Of a stretch of DNA of 64,000 nt, positions 43,677-56,077 are shown piece after piece (position 1 is the stretch's first letter; each line of letters starts with the position of its first letter). Source of the stretch: Liolophura sinensis. Taxonomy: Eukaryota; Mollusca; Polyplacophora; Chitonida; Chitonidae. The stretch is from positions 12,765,608 through 12,829,607 of the forward strand of contig NC_088299.1 of the NCBI RefSeq assembly GCF_032854445.1, in the 5' to 3' direction. The position numbers and the translations under genes are program-made. The notes beneath the pieces are model-generated. The model was not told the DNA's origin, ran no database searches, and was given only the letters and a program-made list of their open reading frames with translations.

Positions 43677-45347
43677 ACTGAACTGAATAGCATTTCGTCC
43701 AAGGTGGTTACATTTTATGGAATATAAATGTATTACGTTTGAAACATTTTGAATTATTGCATATATATAAGGATTATTATTTTTTGGTCCATCCGATGCA
43801 TAACAAGTAAAAGTTTGAAGCGCATTTTGACAATGTTTCGAAGTATTGAAGCCAGTCTAAATAATGACCCGGTTCCCTACATTAGTCTCTTGTTTACTAT
43901 TACCCGCTGTTGTGGAATCTCCAATGTCAGATCAGTCAGACATGTTTTAGATGATCAACAACCAATCGGTCTTGAGCACTCTTCGCCTTGATTTCTATTC
44001 ATTTCTTATTTATGACGAATCAGTTATGTGACGTAAACTTTGCACATGATCTTGTTACAACATAAGCGTTGGACAGGACAGGTTGATAACTGGGCTCCTT
44101 AACCAACTTTTTGTGCTAAAAAAACACCCATGCATTGGTCAGTTCTGGTAAATGAATGCAAAGATATAGTCCAATGTTGGCGGATATAGGAATCTGGCAT
44201 ACAGAGTAGACTAATGGTCTAGGGCGCCTGTGGTCAGTGCAGTCGTACTTGCAGCTAAATGGATGGTCGTGGTTCTGATGGTTGAATCTATAAATCGTCA
44301 TGGACAGAAAGTGTTAGGTCAGGGCGTGTGGCATCCGTTAGATTTTCCAATCAACGAGCTCAAACATACATGGTTCCAGAGCGCGGCTTTCCGTTACGTA
44401 GGACCCCCAATGTGTTTTGTTAAATGGACGTGTTTACCAATGGTGTGCATTTAGATGGCGTAAAACTTTTTCGCGGCAGGTCGTTGTACTGAATAAATAT
44501 TCCCAATAGTTTTTTATCCATTGGACCTCTGATTCAAAATTTGTGTCAGCGCGCGGATGGTTTTGTTTGTCATGGTAGGAAAGCAGGTTATCGATTTAAA
44601 TGTAAGGAAGACACGGATGTTCCATGCCGCGAACATTGAAAAGCACTGTGAAGATATTATATTTAATGCGGCAAATTGCTCTAGTCTCCAAGCAAGCCTT
44701 AACAAATCGCATTTTAAAGTGCACCCCTGCCCGCTGTTCTGAATATAAATGTCATCTTTTTTATATTTGTGAGAAACACATTTTAAATCTACCGCATCAG
44801 TGTAAAATTAATAAGCCTCGAGCCATCCGGTGATAGTGGAAAATGTAACGACATTTTCATGCAAATAATGTTACGAAAATATTTAAAACTCAGATCAACA
44901 GATAAATTACTTCCCACGGAAAGAATTACAGAAGGCAGACATCCTTCTCTTATCCCCAATTTGTAATGTTCTTGTTACATATATGTTGATAAAAGAAATT
45001 TGCTGTGAAAATTTTGTAGGCGTTGTAGGCGTTGTAGGCGTTACCTTGTTACCATTGTTCATGTTCTGTATATAGCTCTATATGCAGGAGCAATGCTGTT
45101 TTGGACGGCTTTAGGTCTCCTGTATTTTGCATTTAATCGACCCCAAAAAATCTGTCATTGTCGCAGAATAAATCAAAGGAGTTGACATTTTTTTATACAA
45201 CTTTGACTGCGTGCAAGGGTTTTTTTGTGTTTTAAAAGGAACATGATTAGTTTATCAGCTTTGAGAAAAATTAACCGATTTAGAATATCTCATTTTCTTT
45301 CACACAATTTAATGTTATATTCATATATACATATACATATTCATATT

Positions 45348-45350
<3 letters not shown>
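43677..45350. other. Unassigned non-coding stretch
   Basis: No gene recognised. A threefold 9-bp repeat (GTAGGCGTT) lies at about 45018-45044. Confidence 0.45.

Positions 45351-45351
<1 letters not shown>

Positions 45352-45418
<67 letters not shown>
45352..45418. repeat. (TA)n microsatellite
   Basis: About 33 uninterrupted TA units. The I/Y-repeat frames seen on both strands are artefacts of this tract. Confidence 0.95.
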
Positions 45419-45421
<3 letters not shown>

Positions 45422-45577
45422 CATACATATATTGTCAAGAAAAATGTTGAAATTGCGCAAAAAAACAAATTGTTTCATTAGTATCGCGCAAACACGATAG
45501 TAAGAGTTGAACAGATCGCTTAGTGACTACATCGTTGTGCCAATTGTTTTATGTACATGTATCGAGTTAAACAGAAT

Positions 45578-45735
45578 TATTTATTTATTTATTTGGTTGG
45601 TGTTTTACGCCGTACTCAAGAATATTTCACTTATACGACAGCGACCAGCATTATGGTGGTTGGAAAGCGGGAAGAGCCCGAGGGAAACCCACGACCATTC
45701 ACAGGTTGTTGCCAGACCTTCCCACTTACGGCGAT
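45578..45735 (-). mobile_element. SINE family A, 3' two-thirds
   Basis: TTATTTATTTATTTGGTTGG, TTTTACGCCGTACTCAAG, CAGCATTATGGTGG, AGGGAAACCCACGACCATTC and CAGACCTTCCCACTTACGGC. A 5'-truncated minus-strand copy. Confidence 0.85.
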
Positions 45736-45981
45736 TAAACAGATCGCCTACCGGGTATGTATCTTTGTGCAGATAGCATTGTGGATATCGTGTTGAGCAC
45801 ATCGCTGAGTGGGTACATCTGTGTGCAAAAAAAACTATGGGTGTCAAGTTGAACAGGTAGGTAAGTAGGTTTATCGTTAAACAGGGGTCCAGCTGAACAG
45901 AGTAATTAGTGGATGTATGTTTGCGCAGATCTCTTTGTGGATATCGTGCCAGATAAGTTGTTTAACAGAAATGTCTGCACC

Positions 45982-46225
45982 AGATCGCTGTGTGGTGTGT
46001 CGTGCAAAACAGATCGCTGTGTGGTGTGTCATGCAAAACAGATCTCTGTGTGGCGTGTCGTGCAAAGCAGATCTCTGTGTGGTGTGTCGTGCTAAACAGA
46101 TCTCTGTGTGGTGTATCGTGCAAAACAGATCTTTGTGTGGAGTGTCGTGCTAAACAAATTGCTGTGTGGTGTGTCGTGTAAAACAGGTCGTTATGTGGTG
46201 TGTCGTGCAAAACAGATAGCTGTGT
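45982..46225. repeat. 29-bp minisatellite, about eight copies
   Basis: Units of the type AGATCGCTGTGTGGTGTGTC followed by GTGCAAAAC, at exact 29-bp spacing (45982, 46011, 46040 and so on). More diverged related words lie upstream (45740-45960) and downstream to about 46320. Because 29 is not a multiple of 3, the cysteine-rich frames across it are not a protein repeat. Confidence 0.9.
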
Positions 46226-47064
46226 ATCACGTGCAGAGATAAAGCATTGCTGGTATCGCACTAAAAGAATCCCCTTGTTGCTATGGCGCAATGCATATCC
46301 CTATCGCGTTGAACAGATAGCTTGATCAATGTCCGTAACCTGGTCCATAAGACCATCTCGTGAGCTTTATTTACGCTCTATTTAATTTGTACCAAGGAGC
46401 AACTGCTGCGCAGGTTAGCCTATGAGAAAGATTCTCGATTATACAGATAGATGGCAGATAGACAGGTAGATGCTAGAGCTTAACCTTGCAACACTCTGGG
46501 ATTACTGCGGGGAAGTCAAGTCGACACCATCGTCGTCTGACCGACTGACCACGTGAAATATGGCACCATTAACCCAATACATATCCAGTTGATTTTTGTC
46601 CATATTGGAAGGCTTATTTGGGGATGAGTTTACCAGCGTGTTACTGGCTGATTGAGTGACTGGTTGTTTAATTTATTGATAAATTAGGGTATTGCATGTC
46701 TTTCTAGCAGTTTATCACAGGAATAATGGTATATAACTGCTGCAAAGACTTCCTGATCATATCTGTTTTTCAGAACAGAAAATCATTTAGCTGATAGATG
46801 GGGAAGAGTATTACATTCCCATTTGGAGAGAGTTATGAGGAATTCCAAGTGCAATAGCTAATGTGCTTATTAAAATGACCTTACATATTCTGTGTCTACA
46901 CTATAGCTGTAACCATTATGTTCAAATCTTTGATGCTGACATCGTATGCGTAGCAATAGCACAGATTGAGTGTCATAAACTGTACAATACAATGTCACAC
47001 ACATCATCGGCAGGCGTTATACACTGAAAATGTGTGGAATAGCACGATAAACGTATGCGAATTA
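46226..47064. other. Unassigned non-coding stretch
   Basis: No gene recognised. Confidence 0.45.
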
Positions 47065-47077
47065 CATTACGTTCGTG
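47065..47077. repeat. Target-site duplication, left copy
   Basis: CATTACGTTCGTG, identical to 47341-47353, flanks the full-length SINE. Confidence 0.9.
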
Positions 47078-47340
47078 GGGCCTCCGTGGCTCAGTCGGTT
47101 AGTGCGCTAACGCAGCGTAATGACCCAGGAGCCTCTCACCAATGCGGTCGCTGTGAGTTCAAGTCCAGCTCATGCTGGCTTCCTCGCCGGCCGTAAGTGG
47201 GAAGGTCTAGCAGCAACCTGCGGATGGTCGTGGGTTTCCCCCGGGCTCTGCCCGGTTTCCACCCACCATAATGCTGGCCGCCGTCGTATAAGTGAAATAT
47301 TCTTGAGTACGGCGTAAAACACCAATCAAAAAAAAAAAAT
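47078..47340 (+). mobile_element. SINE family A, full length
   Basis: 263-bp complete copy. A tRNA-like head holds an A box (TGGCTCAGTCGG, 47087-47098) and a B box (GTTCAAGTCC, 47157-47166) of an internal RNA polymerase III promoter. The body has GCCGTAAGTGGGAAGGTC and CTGCCCGGTTTCCACCCACC, and the tail is GTAAAACACCAATCAAA followed by A11. The perfect 13-bp target-site duplication shows LINE-type integration, and its intactness implies a young insertion. It is the reference copy for all the family-A fragments in the window. The short frames over it are not genes. Confidence 0.95.
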
Positions 47341-47353
47341 CATTACGTTCGTG
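47341..47353. repeat. Target-site duplication, right copy
   Basis: CATTACGTTCGTG immediately after the A-tract of the SINE. Confidence 0.9.
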
Positions 47354-47699
47354 AGCAGTTAATTTACTACAAAGAGCCACCTGGGTGTAATCTCGCCTCC
47401 TATTTCGTATCGGTATCGATTTATATCTGTCTAGTTTAATGCTTTACACGGGGTAGCATTTCCATTTTTGCCAAGTTGTCAGTAGTATTCGTTTCATACA
47501 GAGTTTCCAAACTTTCCAAAGTGTATGCAGTACGTTGCAGAAAAGCATATTTCGTTCGACGCGTTATAATAAGGTTTCAATTCAATGTTTTATTTGGATT
47601 AGGGTACTCTTACCTCCCTGGAAGGTAAAAGAAAGTAACAGATGTGGGAAAACCCAGCTGCTAGCTGAAGTACGTGTATATACAATGCAGGTGTCCTAC
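47354..47699. other. Unassigned non-coding stretch
   Basis: No gene recognised. Confidence 0.4.
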
Positions 47700-47962
47700 T
47701 GTCTAAATTTCTTTTAGCCAGTCGCCAATATTCAGCTGTCTGTAAAATCGCTGCACTGTGTACTCGATTACAAAATTGCCTTTAGTCAGTGACACGTAAC
47801 AACAGAAGCTGTACAGGTCGATATGTCGATATCATTGCAAAGAAAATGCACTGAGAATACTATTCTAATTCATAATATTTAACTCCATAAGCTCTGTTGC
47901 AACATTTATCACGTGTTGCCTTGGTAAACTCATACTTATTCAAATACAGACTGCAAGTCGGA
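47700..47962 (+). repeat. Single arm related to the foldback element
   Basis: Aligns with 23310-23575, the left arm of the foldback element: TTTTAGCCAGTCG, TCTGTAAAATCG, ATTGCCTTTAGTCAGTGACACGTAACA, CTAATTCATAAT, TAACTCCATAA and ACTTATTCAA. No inverted partner arm is present here. Confidence 0.55.
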
Positions 47963-48143
47963 TAAAGTGATAACACAAGATCAACGAATCCACCTAAAAA
48001 TGAAACTTTAAGAAACGAAGTCTGCCCTTTTTAACATTGTTGATTGTGAATTAACTAAGTAATGAGCGACGGTAGCATGTGATTTTAAATGTTGCTCACC
48101 ACAACGAATCAGTTATGCATATGACTCAGTTCATGATTACTAA

Positions 48144-48224
48144 ACCTCCCACTATGTGTATGTGAAAAGATATGTGAAAATATTCTTGAGTAGGGTGTAA
48201 AACACCAATCAGATAAAAAAATAA
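48144..48224 (+). mobile_element. SINE family A tail
   Basis: GTGAAAATATTCTTGAGTAGGGTGTAAAACACCAATCAGATAAAA. The body is largely lost. Confidence 0.65.
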
Positions 48225-48859
48225 TTCATTACTTTAAAGAAGATATCCGTTCCGATTGATGGTTTAGTCACTGTCATCAGGATTAAGAGGGTTATATCAC
48301 AAGGTGAATTCTTTACTACAGAGGATTTAACAGGAAAAAATATCCGAGAGATTTATTCTTTTCACACAGACTAAAATTTGAGAGCAAAAGTCAAGAAGCA
48401 TGCCTGGCGGATATCGGTTATCCTCATTCCCAACAGAAGATTAAAGTGATAGTTGTTGGTGGCCTTTTTGTTTCAAGCACTGTTATGGAACAAATATCTT
48501 GCTAATGTTTCAACGCGATTTGGATAAAAAAATATATACACTTAATACAAGTCTAATCCAAGAAGTTTGTCTATCGCTGAGGAATAAAATTATCCAAACA
48601 ATGGTTGTAAACGCGGATTAATAACCATCGGATACAAAATCAGGATTAGAGCATCCTATCACAGCTGAATCAAGGCTCTATTCACAAAGATTACGTATGA
48701 ATAACACTGGTTCTTCGGTTTATGTGGAATACTTGGTAGCATGCGACATTGTTTCTTTGCGTCTAGGATAGTCTTATTCATCAAAATTTAATGGAATACA
48801 GGACTAGTTCAGTTATATGAAACAAATGCATTTGGGAGTTTACTGCTTCTTTTCTCAAT
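48225..48859. other. Unassigned non-coding stretch
   Basis: No gene recognised. Confidence 0.4.
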
Positions 48860-49036
48860 AGCTCACGCTGGCTTCCTCTCCGGCCGTAAGTGGGAGGGTC
48901 TCTCAGCAACCTGCGCATGGTCGTGGGTTTCCCCCGGGCTATGCCCGGTTTCCTCCCACCATAATGTTGGCCGCCGTCGTATAAGTGAAATGCTCTTGAG
49001 TACGGAGTAGAACACCAATCAAATAAATAAATAAAT
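48860..49036 (+). mobile_element. SINE family A, 5'-truncated
   Basis: Begins within the head at GCTCACGCTGGCTTCCTCTC and continues well conserved through GTGGGTTTCCCCCGGGC to the ATCAAATAAATAAATAAA tail. Confidence 0.9.
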
Positions 49037-49039
49037 CTT

Positions 49040-50189
49040 TTCTCAACATTAACAAACATAACATGATACTGACAACAATTTTGATGATCTATACTTTAGT
49101 CTGAATTTCCAATCGCATATGGTATTTACATGTTTTCACTAGCGAAACAAGAGTAACACGGTTTTATACAACAGTCAGCAGGGAGTTTAAGCTTAAACTG
49201 CGCCAAAGCTTTCAAGGGTTTAACTCAACACTTATGTTTTCTCAGAATATAGGACACACAGATGACTGTTAAATATCTCGCCTAAATTGAAAACGATTTT
49301 GTGTCGTCCATTTATGCTGATGGAACGCAGAACGATTTTAGCATTTTATGTTTGTATGATTTTACCGCGGTTATCTAAAGTTCAAAGTATTAATCGATGG
49401 TAAACAAGCGCGGATAACACAAAGCATGATACTTTTAGGGTCAACTTTGGTCTACTTGCCTTCGGAGAGAAAAAAAAAAGAACGATGGCTTTTAAACGAA
49501 GATTACGTTTACACAATGTTGTCATAGCGGCATATTTGCTATTCCTGATAGTATTGAAAAATACAAGCAAATGATCCTCAGATCACATTGTTAGAAAAAA
49601 GTATTGTGACTGAGTTTAAGTACAAAGGGCACGAAGTTCAAGCCTACAGGTGTAACGTGTTCGCCTTGTGCAGACCCTTGACTTTTGTTTTACATGGATG
49701 GGGTTGCATTTTTTCAACCGGTTTCTAGACGCCATCGCTGACTCAGTTGTCTAAAGAGTTCTAGACCTGCTCTAAGCAACGAGGACGATGGCTATATACC
49801 AGTGAAACAGGTGATTTAAAAATGCCAAAAGTAAACTAAGTTATATACTCCAAGATTTTAAATTACACTGTTTTCTTGTTTGTGGCAAAGGATACATAAT
49901 AACAAATCTCTGACATCACTAATTAACCATACTATTGTGGACAACATCATCGAAATCTTTGAAGATTTGAGAAATTGTTAGATGACAGGTTGAATTCTCA
50001 TTCTGCTATTTAGCTTACTATGCAAAGGACAAACAGAATGGCGGTTTGGCATCGAATTCTTATCAGTTATTCAGAACAATTACATGCTTGTTAACAGTGT
50101 CCGTACTTATGGTAGAGTATCAAAAACGAATGTCTCGCATCACATCGGAGTGTTTTCCATGTGTGGTCTTGGCGAATACTGCGCTGGCT
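49040..50189. other. Unassigned non-coding stretch
   Basis: No gene or repeat recognised. Confidence 0.45.
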
Positions 50190-50280
50190 TAGTCAACACA
50201 TCAATCTGGCTGTCGTCGTATATAGTTGAAATTATATAATAACATATGTGACAAATAAATAAAGGAATAAATAAATAAAA
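50190..50280 (+). mobile_element. Possible SINE tail remnant
   Basis: GGCTGTCGTCGTATATAGTTGAAAT followed after a gap by AAATAAATAAAGGAATAAATAAATAAA. It resembles a decayed family-A tail. Confidence 0.35.
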
Positions 50281-50857
50281 GATTAGTGTATCGAATCTTG
50301 ATCACCGGTGGTTATTCTCTACGGTGTATTGAATCAGAATGGATTTTTTCCGTATATGACCAAGCGTCATGTGTAATATTTCCTGACTTCCTAAGATGGA
50401 TGGTACTTATACATAATTTGTTTGCTTCCGTGCTCCTTGGAACACCTCAGTGGGGGTGGTGAATGACTTGGTGAGAATTATTCATGAGTGTAACGTCGAG
50501 AGAGTGACCGACGTTATGGCTCACAGAAAGCAATTACGTAACAATTACAAACGCTCGTTAAAATACAGGGCTGTGTCCATTTGTATATAGTTATGTCAAT
50601 GTATGATGAATTTGTTTAGCATCGCAGTGCAAACGTAATTTCTGTATTTGGAAAGAAATCTCCTGCCAACCCCCTACCCGGTACATACGCAGAGCACGAC
50701 CACCACTACAGCTATACAGCCCAAGAATGCATGTCTCAACAGTCCTAAAACAGTTGAAATTTCAAGGACATGTTAAGGACTTTAGGGATTGCTCAGTTAA
50801 CAGGTACATTATGAGTTTTTATTCCAATATTTTAAAAAAGCTGCTCGTAACAATAAT
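50281..50857. other. Unassigned non-coding stretch
   Basis: No gene recognised. Confidence 0.4.
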
Positions 50858-51075
50858 TCTTTACTTATTTAATTGGTGTTTTACGCCTCAAGAATTTTTC
50901 ACTTATACGACGATGGCGGACATTACAGTGGGAGCAAACCAAACAGACCTTTAGGGGCACCCAGACCATCCAAACGTTGCTGGAAGACCTATCCATGTAC
51001 GACCAGAGAGGAAACCAACATAAGCTGGACTTGAACTCATATAGGCCGTATTGGTGAGAGGCTCCTGTGGCATTG
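50858..51075 (-). mobile_element. SINE family A, nearly full length, diverged
   Basis: The tail is ACTTATTTAATTGGTGTTTTACGCC, with the body GGAAGACCTATCCATGTACG. The head includes GCTGGACTTGAACTC (B-box complement) and ATTGGTGAGAGGCTCCTG. The A-box end is missing. Confidence 0.8.
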
Positions 51076-51655
51076 CTGTTATCAGCCACCACGCAATCAA
51101 TTTTTCTTTGATAGTCTGGAGTGTTACATCCCATTGCAATATAAACTTTTAGTCTTGTAAGGCTAGTTTTCAAAGTTTAATCAAAGTTTGACTGTTAGTT
51201 TAATTCCTTGCCGACTTGAGTCTTAACCTTAATTTATACCAAAGGAAGACGTTTTCAGACGAAGAAACGGATTCAAAAGTCGTATGTTATCGAATAAGAA
51301 AGTTCTTTCCAGTCATTTTACACTTAAATGAGAATTTAAGGGTAAACTACCAAGGACTTCAGAAGATTTGACGTGACGTTTTTTTTTTTGTTTATTTTTT
51401 TCATCACGTAAATCTCTTCATCCATTACTTAGGCAAAATGTGGTTGGAATCATACGTGTACGTGTAACAATTTCCTACCACACTTATTTTAGGTCGATTC
51501 CTCGAAGAGAGTTTTTCATTAAATCAGAGATTTACAAATTAAAAAAATTTAAATTGCGACCGCTTTTTATTTATTTAACACTTGATAAACATGCCAAATT
51601 TCAACGCTAAGGTTCACAGCTTTATTGCATGGTCCCAATCATCATACATTGGCAT
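51076..51655. other. Unassigned non-coding stretch
   Basis: No gene recognised. T-rich tract at 51378-51402. Confidence 0.4.
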
Positions 51656-51770
51656 CGTTGGCTCAGTGAATTGACGTGTTACCCTCACCTCAGTTCATTT
51701 GTTCACTATCATTTGAGGGGTGATAAGTTCGAATCCAGCTCTCGGAAGAGGTTAGAAACAGACCTAAACG
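51656..51770 (+). mobile_element. tRNA-like SINE head, another type
   Basis: CGTTGGCTCAGTGAATTGACG (A-box-like) and AGTTCGAATCCAGC (good B box) at tRNA-like distance with a long insert. The anticodon arm does not fold cleanly by eye and a SINE-like body follows. This is a tRNA-derived retroposon head, not a functional tRNA gene. Confidence 0.45.
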
Positions 51771-52166
51771 CCTAAATGTCAAAAAGCCATATTGTTCTCA
51801 GGTGGTTGGTAATTATAAGTTCTTATCAGGCCTTATTTTACGCCATATTAGTTAAAGCGGAACCACGAGTTCTTAAGGCAGCTAGCCCCGGTTTCACGAA
51901 ATTTCCTACTTTCAGTAAATTAAGCGTAGCTCTTTACCCAACAAAAAAGATCAAACACATTTTCCTTAAACAAATCACTTTTTCTTAACCAAATAGCTGA
52001 AAAGGTTTCGTAAAACTAGGGTCTGTAGAACTAAATACGCAATTGAACATCTTTCGTTTTCTGCCATGTGAATTTTTCTGAAAGCCCTCAAATGTGCGCG
52101 GCTTCTGAGGATGTTGAACACTTAAAAGTTTCTGTAGGAAGTTTTGAGTGGATACTAATAATCGGT

Positions 52167-52396
52167 TAGTGGTTGTAAAGCTCAAGAAGGGCATCCCACG
52201 GTGTCAGAGCTGTAAAGAACTGACTTGTCCAGCTGCCAAACCTCTGCTGAATCAACGCTGTGAATAGCTTTAATTTCTGGCGAGTATATGTTATAATGAT
52301 CTCAGGGTTGTATGCAGGCATCCAGCTCGACTCCAGCCAGGATGTGGATGATGCCACGCAGGGGTTCCCAATGAAGGTAGCACTAGTTTTGTCCAT
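52167..52396 (-). CDS. Unidentified candidate coding exon
   Basis: A minus-strand ATG frame of 76 codons in good start context (GCAATGG), starting MDKTSATFIGNPCVASSTSW. The middle includes PEIIITYTRQKLKLF and the end WDALLELYNH then stop. Composition and codon choice look more protein-like than surrounding frames. I recognise no family, signal peptide or membrane segment. It could be a single-exon fragment, a processed pseudogene or chance. Confidence 0.25.
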
Positions 52397-52399
52397 TGC

Positions 52400-55039
52400 G
52401 TCTACACGAACGCACTCTCCTCAGGCCTAAGGGTGTGTGCTGTGCGGTGAACAACGCGGTGAAATCTAAGCATCTGTTGCGACATTCTTGAGTAACACGT
52501 GAATGGTACAAAAGACTCAGTAGATCAATAATGCAAAACAGAGAAAGTAATGAACAATCTATATATATGGAGAAAGAACAAATATTGGTGAAATGGTGTT
52601 ACTATAGAATATATGTTCACAAAGGCAGAATGAATTCTAAATTTTCCCGTCTGTATTACCGCCATAATCCACAGTAAACTTTCAAGCACGACAGCAATCC
52701 ATGGTAAATGGATGTATTTAAATCAAATGAAAGAACCGTCGGGAACTTGAAGGCGTCGAAGTCATAATGAGAGGAAAATGTACAAAAATCGCCAATCTTG
52801 TATGGAAAGCTTAAGCGCCATATGGTAATCGACCAGTAGAAATGGTATGCGCGGCTTTTTGTTTCACGTCAAAACAATTAAGTGTTAATAGAGATGATGT
52901 TCTAAAATAGAAAACAGCTCCATAGAGAAAAGGTAAATGGTGCATGAACGTATTTTAAGATAAATGAAAGGCTGTCAGGAATTAGGGGACAATTAGGGGA
53001 CAAAAAATTTTAAATACACTTTTAAAGCTTAGTTTTAAGAAAACTAAATTTTGCCCTTCTTTTCTATATTAACTTAAGATAAATGTATCCAAATTTCAAC
53101 TTTTAGTACTTAGAACTAAGCACTGTGAAGAGGTTTTAAATTTTGACTTAAGTCAAAATTGGCTTTATGGAATCGGCCCCTGGTTATACGATTAGGTAGA
53201 AAAGGCAATAAGGTTCATCTGCGCAAGTGCGAAAATCGGACTGGCATGGTAATTTATGATGATGGTTCACTCCAGGCACTCCGGTTTCCTCTACTTACGG
53301 ATTGATGTCGGCCAACTGTGTACTTTCTGAGCACGATGTTAATTAACAAATAAATAAAGAAAAAAATATGAGCACATTACAGTCCACTTTCTTGATTTAA
53401 AATCGTAAAAAAACTGTCACAAGCTAAAAAATAATCCCATTTAAGTCGTGAGACGCTAGGAATTCATAACGATTCGAACGATCTAATAATGAGTGCCTGT
53501 TCTTTCATATTTAGTCTGACCAAAGATCCCAAGATCACCACTTGAAACAAAAATAGAGAAAGCAAACGAGCGAGAAGCGAATACCCATTATTCTTAACAG
53601 ACAGTCATTCTCAGTGATGAGAGGACAATATTCTAACATAGTGTATGAAATCAGTTTGCAAACCCACAACCCCCAATTTTGAAGCACATATCAATGTTAG
53701 AAAATCGGTAAATGAGTTAGTGTTTGACGGATTACTTCGGCCTTGACCTGAGTTTAAGCAACCTTAAATACACAATGAAAGAAACTCCAAAAGTCCATAT
53801 GTGAAGCTCTGTTGACAACAGACAGTGTGATGAGGTGATTCGAAGCTGATCGACAAAGGAAGCCATGGAAACGCATTTGAAAGATCGCCGTCTGCGTGGT
53901 GTGATTTTCTGAAATAATTTCAGGATAAAAACTAATCTTACGAGCATAGGTAATGAAAAATAAGATCTTATCGTATATTCTTTACCGACGTCAGGAACAA
54001 AATCTGCAACAGTTTGGTGACTTTAAGATTCTTTCACCTTAGTGCCCAGTTAGTTGTTGTTCGTAGTTTCCTGCTGTTCGGCGTCTGAATTCGGTTATTA
54101 AGGTATGAATAACTTTATGGTAAAACTGACGGTAAACGTATTTATCTTTGCCCTGTATAGATCACAAGCGTGATTTCCACTCTCAAATTTCGGATTGCGC
54201 ACATCATTTTTTTAACTGGGTAACCCAATATTCAATTTAACCAATGATGACAAGTACAATCTGTACATTCCTCACCAAATTCCTTCCAAAACCCGATTTA
54301 GTCTGTTTGTCTTGGCGAACGATCATTCATCTTACATCAAAGGTAAGGAAGCAATCGTCTGAAGTCACACTGATTAACTTCCGACTTTCTTTCTTGTGCT
54401 ATCGATTTTGTCCCATAAGTTTGCATATCCCGTAACGAAGTCCGTGTTAAGCCAGCTCACCACCCATGCCTGACACAAGCCATTCCGTAATTATACAAGT
54501 ATTTGCTTTGAGGCTAATTCGAGATAAATGGCTTGTCTTCTGTTGAAATCGTTACATTTAGCAGTAAGCCGGATGGTCAAACCCGCATGTCAGAAACTGA
54601 CGAACTACGCTTTGGTGAAAGACTCCAAAACCTTATTTACCCTCCAATAAAACTACTTTGTCATTTCCCAATGCTCTGTAGCAAAATATCACACTGATCT
54701 TCTTGATTTCGCAAACCAAGCGTCAGTTATGTTCACTCATCAATGTTTACACCCCCATGTGGATCAGTGTCAGTATCATTGGCGGCTAGCATCATGAGAA
54801 GGACACCAGCAATGACACCCAAGCCATACAAATACAATATCGTGACACTTGATGGAATAGCCTTTGCCATAAGCCTATTGTTCCAGTGGTTTTACCAAAG
54901 CGAATCCTTAAAGCATCAGTTTTCAGGAGAAAATGTTGAAATTGGTACGTATTGTAGATCACATTCTAAGTACATGTTACAAGTCACATAGTCCCTTAGT
55001 GGTTATCTTGGCTAAAACATTGTTCTGTTCACACTAGGT
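52400..55039. other. Unassigned, possible old repeats
   Basis: No gene recognised. 53100-53180 resembles 22625-22820 (TTTTAAATTTTGACTTAAGTC..AATCGGCCCC). 53205-53365 has a vaguely SINE-like CTCCGGTTTCCTC..AACAAATAAATAAAG end. Confidence 0.35.
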
Positions 55040-55215
55040 CGGTAGACTGACTGTAAGGTCGCTTGTTCAAATCCAACTGCCGCCTCTCATTTTGCAAGGA
55101 GATTTCCAAGATTTCCAAGCCTGCCTAAGGCCAGTAGTTTACTCAGAGGTCTTCTCTACCCAAAATCCTGGCCGTCACCGAGAATGCGAGTTTAAACACC
55201 AGTGAAATAAATAAA
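55040..55215 (+). mobile_element. tRNA-derived SINE, diverged
   Basis: CTTGTTCAAATCCAACTGCCG (B box), a pyrimidine-rich body with AAAATCCTGGCCGTC, and the tail TTTAAACACCAGTGAAATAAATAAAAT. The tail is shared with families A and B, but the head and body differ. Confidence 0.5.
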
Positions 55216-56077
55216 ATAACAACTGCCAAACTTTAGACAAGAAAACGCACTATCAGAGCAGAAGATAAACATAGGTACAGAAATTCGTATTCTTTACGCT
55301 GTTGCCATGATTTAAACACTGTTACAATATACGACTATGTCACTTAACAGCTTTGTCAATAGGCATTGTTGTTTGGTAATAAAAAATGTAACAGTTTAGG
55401 TCAAATTTCACGTATAAAACATATACCATCACACGCACAAATCAATGTATAAGTTACTGTAGGCGTGTGAAAACATATTCCCAGCGATTCATTTTCAGTG
55501 ATAATTTTCTGAGGATGTTCAGCGACTGGAGAAGGATAATGATGTGAATGGTTTGAATTTGTTTACCAGGCTGAAATCGAACGGTATGTTTAACATCTAC
55601 AAAAAAAGAACCCCCTTTCTTCCCAAATTTCCATGTGGTCCCTAGCTACGAATTTTTCACTGGTGCTCATTAGAGCACAAACCCATTCCGTGACCTGACA
55701 GTTATTCAACTAGATCATTTAAATCTAGCTATGTCAGTGCACAGTCTGATGTTTACGGTTCAATTAACTTAGACTGAATGGTAGAAGCAGTGAGCGGCAT
55801 TATAAGCCGTAGAAAAAGTATCATTTTCGCTTACAACTCATTGATTGTAATCTCGAATCACGATCCTTGAATTCAATGGGATTGATGCTCACCCTATGAT
55901 TTCAAGGGGTCGATATTGGTAAACGTTTGCGGTAAACACGGATATAATGCTGTCTGTCACGTAGCGCCATCTAACGGGACCTGTTCCCGTGTGAGATGTT
56001 CATCACGTGCGATTAGACTTCCACACTGATACACTGTCTGCAGCCCATTAATCGGTGTTGGATTATTCATGTTCATG
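55216..56077. other. Unassigned non-coding stretch
   Basis: No gene recognised. Confidence 0.4.

Noticed and set aside
45225-45500. I/Y-repeat frames on both strands
   Set aside because: Translation of the (TA)n microsatellite.
45877-46291. Cysteine-rich repeat protein frames, or a CRISPR-like array
   Set aside because: The 29-bp units are contiguous without spacers and shift frame each copy, so this is a minisatellite.
47078-47166. Functional tRNA gene
   Set aside because: A and B boxes are present, but the rest does not form a tRNA and the element continues into a SINE body, tail and target duplication.
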